Shown here piece by piece: positions 36,201 to 44,121 of a stretch of 64,000 nucleotides of DNA (position 1 is its first letter; each line of letters begins with the position of its first letter). Below the pieces are notes generated by a model. That model saw only the letters and a program-made list of their open reading frames with translations, made no database searches and had not been told where the DNA came from. The DNA lies in contig CAZWLN010000020.1 in NCBI GenBank assembly GCA_964634885.1, positions 1 to 64,000 on the forward strand. The letters are read 5' to 3'. Position numbers and translations under genes: made by a program. This DNA is from DAINRZ01 sp964634885 (lineage in GTDB: Bacteria > Bacteroidota > Ignavibacteria > Kapaibacteriales > UBA2268).

Positions 36201-36418
36201 GGGAAGAAGCAATCAAAGCGTATAAAATCGTCAGGGAACAGTATTCGGATTTCGTTAACTGGTATCCCCTCGCCCTTCTTAATATGGGCGAATGCTACGA
36301 AAGGCTCGGCAACAACGACGAAGCCGTGAAGATATACCAGTCGCTGGTAACGCTCAACCCCGACAATGAATACGGCAGGACTGCCGCGAAGAGAATCGAG
36401 CGTATTCAGAACCCGTAA
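33284..36418 (+). CDS. Large periplasmic tetratricopeptide-repeat protein
   Basis: 1044 residues. The signal peptide is about 1-20 (MTARSQ). The rest is TPR/Sel1-like helical pairs throughout, visible as recurring A-x-x-x-F-x-x-x-x-x-x-YP-x-S segments such as FITERSNSSLVPHA, FLEQYKESQIV, LINAYPNSQHLAKANYAIG and VTLNPDNEYGRTAA. TPR solenoids of this kind (tol-pal YbgF/BamD-like) scaffold envelope complexes. It is the first gene of a rightward envelope cluster: 16 bp to the intergenic start of the barrel gene, then SPOR and TonB proteins. The role in cell-wall or outer-membrane organisation is inferred from that context. Confidence 0.88.
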   Translation: MSKTLVRAVFFVFLTMTARSQIVEPYYEYGSKRIAGAYESFGMGLLEEAEKTLLDAIEQFPETPAYDMAVLLQAKIDLYNNNYNLAIQRLTIFITERSNSSLVPHAALERAYMAFEKGKYRNAADYFLEAKKYADTEFIERRDSAYNRIAHSAVFWRAVSLAFDKKLDLSGEVFMECVNHYPNGPYTDDALFALGLTEEMKGHYRLALDYYNSIGVNHPYSNMIVASKVRSVNNYLMMRDPASALVTADEAGRTIGLIKSGDSLAAGYEPQSYFETASEELLYLKGEAYNLSANYNLAVESFTSFLEQYKESQIVNLVRLSKGWALLNLKDYPQSIAYFDEIINAVKEENAPVRSLAALYRSIAMKKSGKAEDALKELSTLSVQPGYPNLGNALLELGQIYYEAGDFSNAARVLERGLRESKSELVSTKINLLLGSCFLEQQRWAKAASCFQDAEKIAAKSTYVSMPQREWYLAESNLKMGIALVNNNSYSAAIPPLLKFIVEYQADPRCDEALFWLGEAYYKSDLLNNAVETYGKLLRMYPVSSRREEAYYGLGWSNFRMKKFKESGEAYENMMKEFPDSKFNVEVLSRQGDSYYVNRNYKKAAEAYEKAAKLGPKTEEGLYASYQQCYALYKNGDNEKAITALLQFARNYPESSYSDNALYLAGWIRFQQKKYADAVEDFKYLINAYPNSQHLAKANYAIGDSYYNLRSYEEAMTAYRKVVDEFPDDPLSTEAMRGIQYCLRGLGRDEALAISDSAQKTGAFNPESLFAIETKFNKAQEFYLAGKNKDAVTEFTDFVNKYPQSDFTQEAYFWLGRSYLNLGELDNAEKVFTELREKFPESEYTSMSYIEYAVALKKNNRTDAADSLFQFIEKKYPESQESAQASFERAMIIFAKGDTATSMSIFRRIAEEYPEMGFGDNSRLQLALYFREQEKYDSALAEFRILARRDENPVISSEAQYRIGEIEQRMKNWEEAIKAYKIVREQYSDFVNWYPLALLNMGECYERLGNNDEAVKIYQSLVTLNPDNEYGRTAAKRIERIQNP

Positions 36419-36446
36419 TTTTTATTATCATTAATTGAATAAGAAT

Positions 36447-38042
36447 ATGAAAAAGCTGTTTATAATTATGATAATCAATGCCCTGCAGGTTACCGGAGCA
36501 ATAGCCCAGGAATCGTCGAAGGGCAATCTCGAACTCCCGCCGATCATCGTCGAGGAGAAATCCGGACAGATACAGGTTCGTGCCGGTTCAAAGAAGGAAC
36601 CCAACAAGACTGCAGCCTTGACGCAGCAGGAGCTCGATTCGCTCAACTCCCTCGACAAGGAAAAATCCTTCCTCCTTGCAGCCAAGAAGCTTCCCGACAA
36701 AATTGTGGAAAAGAAATTCAACGACGGTTTCCTGAAAGCGCAGTTCGGAAGATTCACATCCCCGGCTGCCGAGTTCGGTTACAGTTTCAGGATGGGCGCT
36801 GCCGATGAATATGATTTCTATGTAAACAGCGCTTTGGACATGAGCAATGGCCACATTGACAATTCAGACTACAAGAAATTCTACGTTGACCTGACGAACA
36901 TATACATTGCCCCTGACAAATTCTGGGTGTTCGGCGGCAGCCGTACCAAGACGCAGATACACGTTGACCGTTCTGAGTACAACCTCTATGCTGCCGATTC
37001 GGCCGCTCCGGCCAGAGATGCCCTCAACCTCAATTTCACCATGGACTCCGACGGGTTCTATTCAGGTGTCAAGTTTGAAACAGGCCTCGGCCTTCGCACA
37101 ATGAACCTGAAGACAGACGAAGCAAAAGCCTACGACAATTCGCTCAGCGCCTACCTGAACATCAAAGGCTATATCGGCGACCTGGAACTGGGCGGCAAAG
37201 CACTCGTTGACCTCCATTCGGTCCGTGGCGACGGCGTTCATTTCGCACAGGCTTACGCTGTTCTCAATTACTTCGTTCCGGAAGTGTCTTTTGTCCTTAA
37301 TGCCGGCGCCCAATTCAGCTCTTCATCAAACGATATTGCCAGGACCGGGCTCTATCTCGCCGCCGAACTGGAGTACCGCATCAGCAGGCTCCTGACACTG
37401 AAGGCGTCTTTCGTCAATGCAATGGACGACAAGACTTTGAAGGACTATTTTGTAATTAATCCATACATCCACCAGAGTGTGCCAATCGATTTCAGGAACA
37501 ACAGGCAGTTGAAAGGCTTCCTCTATATCCATCCCACGGCAGAGTTTACAATCGGCGCGGGTGCACAACTGGGCATTTTCGACAGGAATCCTTACTTCAT
37601 TACAGACACGCTCGGCAGTTTCCGCCTTGGTTATAACAAGACCTCAGAGTTCAGGATTACCGGTGAAATTGACTGGCATTTTACGGACAACGACCTGTTA
37701 ACAGCCAACGCTTCGTTCATTAATGCAGAAATCGACACCAACAGTTCGATTGTACCTTACATTCCCAAGCTTCAGCTCTCGGCTGCATACAGGAGAACCT
37801 GGTTTAAAACCGTCGCTACCGAAATCGGTGTGTGCTATTCCGGCAAAAGATTTGCAGATATTGAAAATGATATTGAATTAGATGCGTTTATAAATTTAAA
37901 TGCTTTGGTAGATATAAAAATTTCCGATACATTTACAGTGTTCGGAAAAGTTGAAAATTTATTAAATTCGGACGTATATGTTTGGGAAGGTTATAAAGAA
38001 AGAGGTTTGTTTGTTACTGGCGGTATTTTCTGGACTTTTTAG
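36447..38042 (+). CDS. Outer-membrane beta-barrel protein, TonB-dependent-receptor-like C-terminus
   Basis: 531 residues. The signal peptide is about 1-20 (GAIAQ), followed by a Pro/Glu-rich linker and a barrel of alternating strands. The C-terminal VFGKVENLLNSDVYVWEGY followed by GGIFWTF is the closing pattern of TonB-dependent receptors. There is no plug domain and the length is about half that of a normal receptor, so it may be an accessory porin-like barrel. The ATG at 36447 is preferred over an upstream TTG. Base composition drops to high AT in the last 180 bp (37850-38040). It is co-directional with the SPOR and TonB genes that follow. Confidence 0.75.
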   Translation: MKKLFIIMIINALQVTGAIAQESSKGNLELPPIIVEEKSGQIQVRAGSKKEPNKTAALTQQELDSLNSLDKEKSFLLAAKKLPDKIVEKKFNDGFLKAQFGRFTSPAAEFGYSFRMGAADEYDFYVNSALDMSNGHIDNSDYKKFYVDLTNIYIAPDKFWVFGGSRTKTQIHVDRSEYNLYAADSAAPARDALNLNFTMDSDGFYSGVKFETGLGLRTMNLKTDEAKAYDNSLSAYLNIKGYIGDLELGGKALVDLHSVRGDGVHFAQAYAVLNYFVPEVSFVLNAGAQFSSSSNDIARTGLYLAAELEYRISRLLTLKASFVNAMDDKTLKDYFVINPYIHQSVPIDFRNNRQLKGFLYIHPTAEFTIGAGAQLGIFDRNPYFITDTLGSFRLGYNKTSEFRITGEIDWHFTDNDLLTANASFINAEIDTNSSIVPYIPKLQLSAAYRRTWFKTVATEIGVCYSGKRFADIENDIELDAFINLNALVDIKISDTFTVFGKVENLLNSDVYVWEGYKERGLFVTGGIFWTF

Positions 38043-38073
38043 AACTATTGTTTAATAATGCCGGGCTGCTGTT

Positions 38074-40055
38074 ATGGCTAAGATTGAAGCAGGCAAACAA
38101 AAAGATGAAGAGTTGTCGGGCGGGTTTAACGCTAACCCGGACGACGACACTTTCATGCTGGACAGAGACATAGACTATCCCGGCGAGCTGCCGGAGATGG
38201 ACGAGCTGCCTGTCCCTGAAACGAAGCCGCTTGTTGAAGAGGATTTGGAAATCAACGACTCCGGCATCTCTAAGGCGCCGAAGATAAGCCTCCAAAACCA
38301 GAATAACATCGACAACGTCTGGGATATGTTCGAAGAAGGGTACCAGACAGAACAGCCTGCTCCGGAGCCTGAAGCGCCTGTTGACTATGCCCCCGGGATG
38401 AATATCGACGAGGCTTTCGGAGCTTTCGACGGACAGACTGATGAGGCCGAAAAGGAAGAACCCTACACCGGCGAAAAAGAACTGGTTCTTGAAGAAGAGC
38501 CTCTCATGATGGGAGATTCCGGCGACCTGTCAGAGGAAGATTTCCTGAAGCAATTCCAGGAAGCTGTCGATGAGGAAACGAAACCCGCAAGCGAACCTGC
38601 TGAAGCCGAAGTGTCCGAAGATGAATTCCTGAAGCAATTCCAGGAAGCCGTCGATGAGGAAACGAAACCCNNNNNNNNNNNNNNNNNNNNNNNNNNNNNN
38701 NNNNNNNNNNNNNNNNNNNNNNNNNNNNNNNNNNNNNNNNNNNNNNNNNNNNNNNNNNNNNNNNNNNNNNCGAAGATGAATTCCTGAAGCAATTCCAGGA
38801 AGCCGTCGATGAGGAAACGAAACCCGCAAGCGAACCTGCTGAAGCCGAAATGTCCGAAGATGACTTCCTGAAACAATTCCAGGAAGCTGTCGATGAGGAA
38901 ACAAAAGGTGTAACTGAAACCGAACCTCCGGCGTTCGACGCGGAAGAGCCCGCAGCTGCCGTTGCAGGACTGGAACAGAAGGAAAGCGATATGGACATCC
39001 CAGACCTGTCGGCTGATGTCGGAGGGATTCCCGAGGCTGTTTCCACTGAAGAGAAATTTGAGATAGCAGTTAAAGAACTGGACGAACCGTCAGACGAGTC
39101 CATCGACAAAAGCCTCGAGACCATAGATGAATCCGAAGAACTTGACCTCGGCTCCGAATTCAAGAAAATGCTGGAAGATGATCTCTTAAGCAGCAAAAAG
39201 AAAAAGAAGAAGGACGACGAGGACGTCATCGTCAAAAATGTATCTCTTACGGAAGATGAGCCTGTTACTGAAAAAATCAGCCTGAACGAATACAGGGCCG
39301 ACCATCCTTCGACTTTTGGCCTGGCAAGCAGTGATACGTCCGAAGATGAGGAAGAAGAGAAAAAAACCAGGGTATTCCCATGGAAGAAGCTTGCTGTTGC
39401 CGCCGGTATCATTACAATTATGTCCGCCGTTGGCATGGGTACCTACTATGTTGTCACCCAGACAGACCTGTTCACCGCAACGGAAGAAAAAGAAGAACCG
39501 CCTGCCGTTCAGTCCGATACCCTGAAAATCAAACCTGTGGCAAAGGCAGCAGAAAAACCGGTGAAGAAACCGGCAGCCGACACCATTAAAAAAGAAGAGC
39601 CTAAAGACACTGTGAAGGAAGCAATTGCAGCAACCGAGAAATACACTCCCACGAAACCACGCTGGGAGACAACCGACAAGCCGCCGGTAAAAGAAACAGC
39701 TCCGGCTAAGGTAAGATCGACACCGAAAATTGCCGCAGCGAAAGAAACAACGCCAAAGGTAACCCGTACTAAGCCGGTTACTCCTTCCTTCAGCTCTACC
39801 GTACCGAAACGGACAAGTTCCAAAGAGGAAGTTTACACGGTGGAACTCTACTCCACACCCTCAGCCGAGGATGCCAACATGTGGGTAGGTAAGCTGAAAA
39901 GCAGGAACATTACAGACGTGAATATACAGCAGCATAAGTATAGAGACAAAATTATTTACAAAGTAAGATTCGGAAAGTTTTCGACCAGGGAGGAAGCGAA
40001 GCAGCAGGCTTTGAAGCTTGGCTATCCCCAGACCTGGGTTGACAGGGTGAAATAA
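38074..40055 (+). CDS. Acidic-repeat membrane protein with C-terminal SPOR domain (interrupted by an assembly gap)
   Basis: One gene interrupted by 100 N at 38671-38770; the frames on the two sides differ only because the gap length is a placeholder. The acidic cytoplasmic region contains repeats ending FLKQFQEAVDEETKP, with a 28-residue period (ASEPAEAEVSEDE precedes each). At least four copies are visible around the gap. A single membrane helix follows (AVAAGIITIMSAVGMGTYYVV), then a Lys/Pro/Thr-rich linker. The SPOR domain (EVYTVELYSTPSAEDANMW to the end) binds denuded glycan at division sites. It is therefore probably an inner-membrane, septum-localised protein. Confidence 0.85.
38527..38905 (+). 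repeat. 84-bp in-frame tandem repeats in the SPOR gene
   Basis: Units of 84 bp (28 codons) with the core FLKQFQEAVDEET. Two copies lie before and two after the gap. They are nearly identical at DNA level, which explains the gap. Confidence 0.85.
38671..38770. other. Assembly gap (100 N)
   Basis: Exactly 100 N, the usual placeholder for unknown length, inside the 84-bp tandem repeats. The real repeat number is unknown. Confidence 0.95.
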
Positions 40056-40072
40056 GAGGAGGAGAAATAGAA

Positions 40073-40873
40073 ATGTATGAACCGTTCCGGGATGGCCAAG
40101 TCCGGTTGTCAGTTGATATATACTGGGACAAAAACACTGCGAGAGGGTTTATGGGGGCGATGGCCGTTGTCCTTCTGCTGTTGATTGCCCTGATTTGGGT
40201 GGAACCTCCCAAATGGTCCCAGCCTGAAATGTTTAAATTTGAAAACACAATTCCAATAGAATTCTTCCTGTACAAACAACTGAGCTTCGGCGAAGGCGAC
40301 GGCACCGGCGGCAGCAAGGGCAACCTGACACGGGAAGGGGCCGCTCACAAAGGAGATTATCCCGAAGACCAGTTTGCCAACGCAAAGATTAAAGCTCCCT
40401 CCGGCGACGAGGCCAAGACACTGGACGAAAACGCTACGGTTGCCAGTAACATGGTCCCCGCTTCCAACCTGTCTTCCGGCGACACCAAAGACGGGGGCAC
40501 AGGAACCTCCGACCGGAATGTAGGCAGTCCGAACGGTACCGAAAGCGGTACAGGCCTTGGAGACAAAGGTGACGGCGCGGGGGCAGGCACAGGCCTGGGA
40601 AAAATTAACTGGGGCGGCGGCGGTAGCAGGATTGTAACATCAAAACCAAAGAATCCGGTTTATCCTGAAAATGTCGATATAAAATATGCTGTCGTTAAAG
40701 TCAGGTTTTGGGTTGACCCGTCCGGTAGTGTAATCAAAGCCGTCCCTGTCGATAAAGTTGACCCCAGGCTCGAAGCGGTAGCCACACGGTATGTAAAAAA
40801 ATACAGATTCAATCCTCTCGACAGCGATGTTATTATGGAAGGGATGATAAGTATTACTTTCAAGAAGAGTTAA
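40073..40873 (+). CDS. TonB-like energy-transducer protein
   Basis: 266 residues. A cytoplasmic N-terminus (about 1-25) and one helix (GFMGAMAVVLLLLIALIWV, about 24-42) precede a Gly/Thr-rich low-complexity periplasmic linker (about 95-180). The C-terminal TonB domain (about 195-266) contains VRFWVDPSGSVIKAVPVDK and YRFNPL, the TonB-C phrasing. In other bacteria such proteins couple ExbBD proton flow to outer-membrane receptors; no exbBD lies here. It starts 17 bp after the SPOR gene. Its last 280 bp and the spacer after it are duplicated in the next gene. Confidence 0.85.
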   Translation: MYEPFRDGQVRLSVDIYWDKNTARGFMGAMAVVLLLLIALIWVEPPKWSQPEMFKFENTIPIEFFLYKQLSFGEGDGTGGSKGNLTREGAAHKGDYPEDQFANAKIKAPSGDEAKTLDENATVASNMVPASNLSSGDTKDGGTGTSDRNVGSPNGTESGTGLGDKGDGAGAGTGLGKINWGGGGSRIVTSKPKNPVYPENVDIKYAVVKVRFWVDPSGSVIKAVPVDKVDPRLEAVATRYVKKYRFNPLDSDVIMEGMISITFKKS

Positions 40874-40889
40874 GCAATAAGGTGTAAAT

Positions 40890-41525
40890 TTGATCGATGA
40901 TGTAATAAATTTCCTGATGGCATTGCCGGTGCCGCTTAAGATAGCGGTAGTAATACTGATTGCCGGAATGATTATTGCCCCGGTCAGGAAGTATTTAAAA
41001 CCAGCCCTGTGCATTTCGTCTGTATTCGTTGTATTGTTACTGATAGTTAAACCAGACGCAACTTCTGCCAATACTGACCTTCCTGCTGAAAAAGGATGCT
41101 GTCCTGTAGCTGTTGCGGTAACTGACACGACAAAAGCTTTCCCTGCCCAAAGCCGGGACAGTAAAGCTTCTGCCCCGAAAACACCAAAAGCCGGCAGTGT
41201 GAATAGCGGCGTTAGCAAAAACAACTTTACTCAGGCCGGTTGCGGCCTTGGAAGAATCTGTTGGAGCGGCGGCGGCAACAGGGTAGTTACTTATAAACCA
41301 CCCATACCGATAATACCTGACAGCGTGCCTGCCGGTGAATATACCATTAAAATCAGGTTTTACGTTGACCCGTCCGGTAGTGTAATCAGGGCCGTCCCTG
41401 TCAACAAAGTTGACCCCAGGCTCGAAGAAGTGGCAATCAGGTACGTCAAAAGGTATAAATTCAATCCTCTGGACACGGACGTAACAATGGTAGGGACAAT
41501 AAATATTTGTTTCAGGATGAATTAA
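40890..41525 (+). CDS. Chimeric protein: small-membrane-protein N-terminus fused to a TonB-like C-terminal domain
   Basis: 211 residues. Residues 1-28 (DVINFLMALPVPLKIAVVIL) match the start of the 61-residue protein encoded next (41542). Residues about 115-211 (GLGRICWSGGGNR..., VDPSGSVIRAVPVNKVDPRL) match the end of the preceding TonB-like protein. Between lies a unique linker with two hydrophobic segments. It starts with TTG after AAGGTG, in a spacer nearly identical to the one before 41542. It is best explained as the hybrid gene formed at the joint of a tandem duplication. Two extra Cys (CICWS, NICF regions) are not in the parent. Confidence 0.8.
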   Translation: MIDDVINFLMALPVPLKIAVVILIAGMIIAPVRKYLKPALCISSVFVVLLLIVKPDATSANTDLPAEKGCCPVAVAVTDTTKAFPAQSRDSKASAPKTPKAGSVNSGVSKNNFTQAGCGLGRICWSGGGNRVVTYKPPIPIIPDSVPAGEYTIKIRFYVDPSGSVIRAVPVNKVDPRLEEVAIRYVKRYKFNPLDTDVTMVGTINICFRMN

Positions 41526-41541
41526 GCAATAAGGTGTAAAT

Positions 41542-41727
41542 TTGATCAACGACGTAATAAACTTTTTGATGGCATTGCCGTTGCCGCTGAAGATAGCGGT
41601 TGTAATACTGATTCTCGGCATTATTTTCTCATTGGTAAAAAAAGTGGCTAAACTGGCAATATACATAGCTCTTATATTAGCGCTGATTTTAATAATTTAT
41701 AAGCTCATAAATCCGACTTTTCCGTAA
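41542..41727 (+). CDS. Small membrane protein, source of the chimeric N-terminus
   Basis: 61 residues, TTG start after AAGGTGTAAAT. An amphipathic start (INDVINFLMALPLPL) is followed by two short hydrophobic helices (about 16-34 and 40-57). No known family. It ends the envelope cluster. Its first 28 codons and 5' spacer are shared with the chimeric gene at 40890. Confidence 0.7.
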   Translation: MINDVINFLMALPLPLKIAVVILILGIIFSLVKKVAKLAIYIALILALILIIYKLINPTFP

Positions 41728-41779
41728 TTTAGTATTTTGTAAATTGTTTATTTGTATAATTATTTCTGATTAGGTTATT

Positions 41780-43123
41780 ATGTCATATAATATTGGTGTA
41801 ATCGGTACGGGCTACGTAGGCCTTGTTTCCGGTACCTGCCTTGCAGCAACCGGCAATAATGTTTATTGCATAGATATCGACGAGAAAAAAGTTGAGAAAA
41901 TGAAGAACGGCGTTTCGCCCATATTCGAGCCGGGCCTGGACTACCTGCTGCAGCAGAACATCAAAGAAAAGAGGCTCCATTTCTCTACTGAACTGGAAAC
42001 TGCAGTCACCAACTGCCTGTTCCTCTTCCTCTGCCTGCCGACTCCGCCAAACGAAGACGGCTCCGCAGACCTGCACCATGTTCTCAAAACTGCCGGTGAA
42101 ATTGCCGCCATCATGAAAGCGAAGAATATTACGGAGCGCAGGGTACTGATCGACAAAAGTACGGTTCCCGTCGGCACTTCCGCGAAAGTAAGGCAGATCG
42201 TCGATGAAACCTATCCCGGAAATAATATCGTTGTCGTCAGCAATCCCGAATTCCTTCGCGAAGGATTCGCCGTCGAGGACAACATGAAACCCGAACGCAT
42301 CGTCGTCGGTACTTCCGACAAAGAAGTTGCAGAGCTGATGAAAGACCTGTACGAGCCATTCGTACGCAGCGGCAACCCCATCATCATCATGGATGAGAAG
42401 AGCGCCGAAGTAACAAAGTATGCAGCCAATTCCTTCCTTGCCACCAAGATATCTTTCATGAACGACCTTTCTGCCTATTGCGAAAAAGTGGGCGCCGACA
42501 TTGAGAATGTAAGATTCGGCATCGGTTCCGACAGCAGGATCGGCAAGCGCTTCCTGTTCGCAGGCGTAGGCTACGGCGGCTCCTGTTTTCCCAAGGACGT
42601 CAGGGCGCTGATCTACTCTTCGGAGGAAGCCGGCGTCGAACTGAAGATCGTGAAAGCTGCACACGAAGTAAACGAGATACAGCAGTTACGTTTCTACGAC
42701 AGGATTGCCGAACGCTTCGGCAATGATATGAAAGGGCGGAAATTTGCTGTTTGGGGACTGGCATTTAAACCGAATACCGACGACACGAGGGAATCGCCTG
42801 CTTTCAGGATAATTGAGAAAATGCTCGAGAACGGCGCCTCCGTTACTGCCTATGACCCCGAAGCAATGGAGAATACAAAACTGAAATTCGGCGACTCTGT
42901 CGAATATGTCGATAATATGTATGACTGCCTGCCGGACGCTGATGCGCTGATAATCGTTACCGAATGGAATAATTTCAGGCGCCCCGACTTCGACAAAATC
43001 AGGCAGCTCCTGAAAAATCCCGTCATCTTCGACGGCAGGAACCTGTTTACTCCCGAAGCTATGTATAATAATAAATTCGAGTATTACTGCATCGGGCGTA
43101 AAGCGATCATTCCGGGGAGTTAG
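41780..43123 (+). CDS. ugd: UDP-glucose 6-dehydrogenase
   Basis: 447-residue cytosolic enzyme making UDP-glucuronate for surface polysaccharide. The N-terminal Rossmann motif is GTGYVGLVSG. LCLPTPPNEDGSADL and PEFLREG segments are family-typical. The catalytic Cys269 sits in GGSCFPKD, and the C-terminal UDP-binding region has AFKPNTDDTRESPA. Length and all motifs are normal. Preceded by TATTTTGTAAA (41733), a degenerate -7 element. A nonamer repeat array begins at the base after its stop codon. Confidence 0.95.
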   Translation: MSYNIGVIGTGYVGLVSGTCLAATGNNVYCIDIDEKKVEKMKNGVSPIFEPGLDYLLQQNIKEKRLHFSTELETAVTNCLFLFLCLPTPPNEDGSADLHHVLKTAGEIAAIMKAKNITERRVLIDKSTVPVGTSAKVRQIVDETYPGNNIVVVSNPEFLREGFAVEDNMKPERIVVGTSDKEVAELMKDLYEPFVRSGNPIIIMDEKSAEVTKYAANSFLATKISFMNDLSAYCEKVGADIENVRFGIGSDSRIGKRFLFAGVGYGGSCFPKDVRALIYSSEEAGVELKIVKAAHEVNEIQQLRFYDRIAERFGNDMKGRKFAVWGLAFKPNTDDTRESPAFRIIEKMLENGASVTAYDPEAMENTKLKFGDSVEYVDNMYDCLPDADALIIVTEWNNFRRPDFDKIRQLLKNPVIFDGRNLFTPEAMYNNKFEYYCIGRKAIIPGS

Positions 43124-43195
43124 TCAAGTTTATCAAGTTTATCAAGTTTGTCAAGTTCATAAAGTTGATAAAGTTCATCAAGTTTATAAAGTAAA
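43124..43195. repeat. Nonamer tandem array (TCAAGTTTA)n directly after ugd
   Basis: Eight consecutive 9-bp units of the form T(C/A)AAGTT(T/C/G)(A/G), beginning immediately after the ugd stop codon TAG. Because the period is 9, loss of the stop would add a KF-I/V repeat to the enzyme. A second four-unit run lies at 43273-43308. Confidence 0.85.
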
Positions 43196-43515
43196 GAGAA
43201 TGGAAAAGCAGAATTGCCGGTTGTCTTTCACCTTCCCCTTGGGGAAGGCTGGGATGGGGTGGATTCAGTTTATCAAGTTCGTAAAGTTCGTAAAGTTTGT
43301 AAAGTAGCTTGAGAACCCCGAAGGGGTGAAATGATTGTAGCCGCTCCGTAGGAGCGCCATGTTAATAGTTAGTGTCCATGAAAAGATTTCATGCAAAAAA
43401 TGCTAACTGATGTTAGGTTTGAGAAGTAGAGACGCAAGGCCTTGCGTCTCAAGTAGTTAGAAGTCCGGAATTTGGTAAGAGAAGTCCGGAGTCAGGTAAA
43501 ATAATATAAAAGAAA
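43196..43515. repeat. Composite dispersed-repeat cluster
   Basis: No gene. It contains CCTTCCCC-TT-GGGGAAGG with GGGATGGGGTGGATT (about 43231-43264), nonamers (43273-43308), ACCCCGAAGGGGT and GCTCCGTAGGAGC hairpins (about 43316-43360), and the 22-bp palindrome GAGACGCAAGG/CCTTGCGTCTC (43429-43450). Several modules match those at 31149-31478. Confidence 0.7.
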
Positions 43516-44121
43516 ATGATTAAAATTTCTGAATTGTTGAAAATAGATAAACCACTGATACTGGCTTCCATGTCTCCCAGGAGGAAGAAGCTTCTGGAGC
43601 AGTTAGGGTTCGAGTTCCTGGTAATTCCCTCAGATGTTGACGAGAACGGCTTTTCGAAGGATGTCGGGCCTGCGGACTATGCAAAGCACCTGGCCTACCG
43701 CAAAGCATACGACATTGCCTCAAAAACCAAGGAACCGGCCATCGTCCTTGGAGCCGATACCATTGTCGTCCTCGACGGCATGATCATCAATAAGCCTGTT
43801 GACGCGGCAGATGCCGCCAGGATGCTGAGAATGCTCAGCGGCAGGACTCATAGCGTCTATTCCGGTATTTCAATCGTCGAATCCATTACGATGCGCAATT
43901 ACTCAGACGTTCAGAAAACCGATGTTACTTTCAGGGATCTGGGCGACGACGAGATTGACGCCTATGTCGGCAGCGGCTCACCCCTCGACAAAGCCGGGGC
44001 CTACGGCATACAGGATGATTTCGGGGCAGTGTTTGTCAGTCACATTAACGGCTGCTACTACAACATTGTTGGCTTGCCCCTCGAATTGCTCTATTCCTCG
44101 CTTAAGAAGTTCATGCTTTGA
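43516..44121 (+). CDS. maf: Maf-family nucleotide pyrophosphatase
   Basis: 201 residues. ILASMSPRRKKLLEQLG is the N-terminal phosphate-binding motif. LGADTIVVLDG carries the catalytic Asp81, NKPVDAADAARMLRMLSG follows, and the C-terminal half contains GSGSPLDKAGAYGIQD. Maf proteins hydrolyse dTTP/UTP or modified NTPs to the monophosphate, a house-cleaning role once linked to septum formation. The last 11 bases overlap the convergent methyltransferase gene. Confidence 0.92.
   Translation: MIKISELLKIDKPLILASMSPRRKKLLEQLGFEFLVIPSDVDENGFSKDVGPADYAKHLAYRKAYDIASKTKEPAIVLGADTIVVLDGMIINKPVDAADAARMLRMLSGRTHSVYSGISIVESITMRNYSDVQKTDVTFRDLGDDEIDAYVGSGSPLDKAGAYGIQDDFGAVFVSHINGCYYNIVGLPLELLYSSLKKFML

Noticed and set aside
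41783..42664. 293-codon minus-strand reading frame
   Set aside because: Antisense to ugd, which has all family motifs.
43124..43195. CRISPR-like or regulatory iteron array
   Set aside because: Units are only 9 bp with no spacers, and similar degenerate runs occur in other intergenic clusters with no replication genes.
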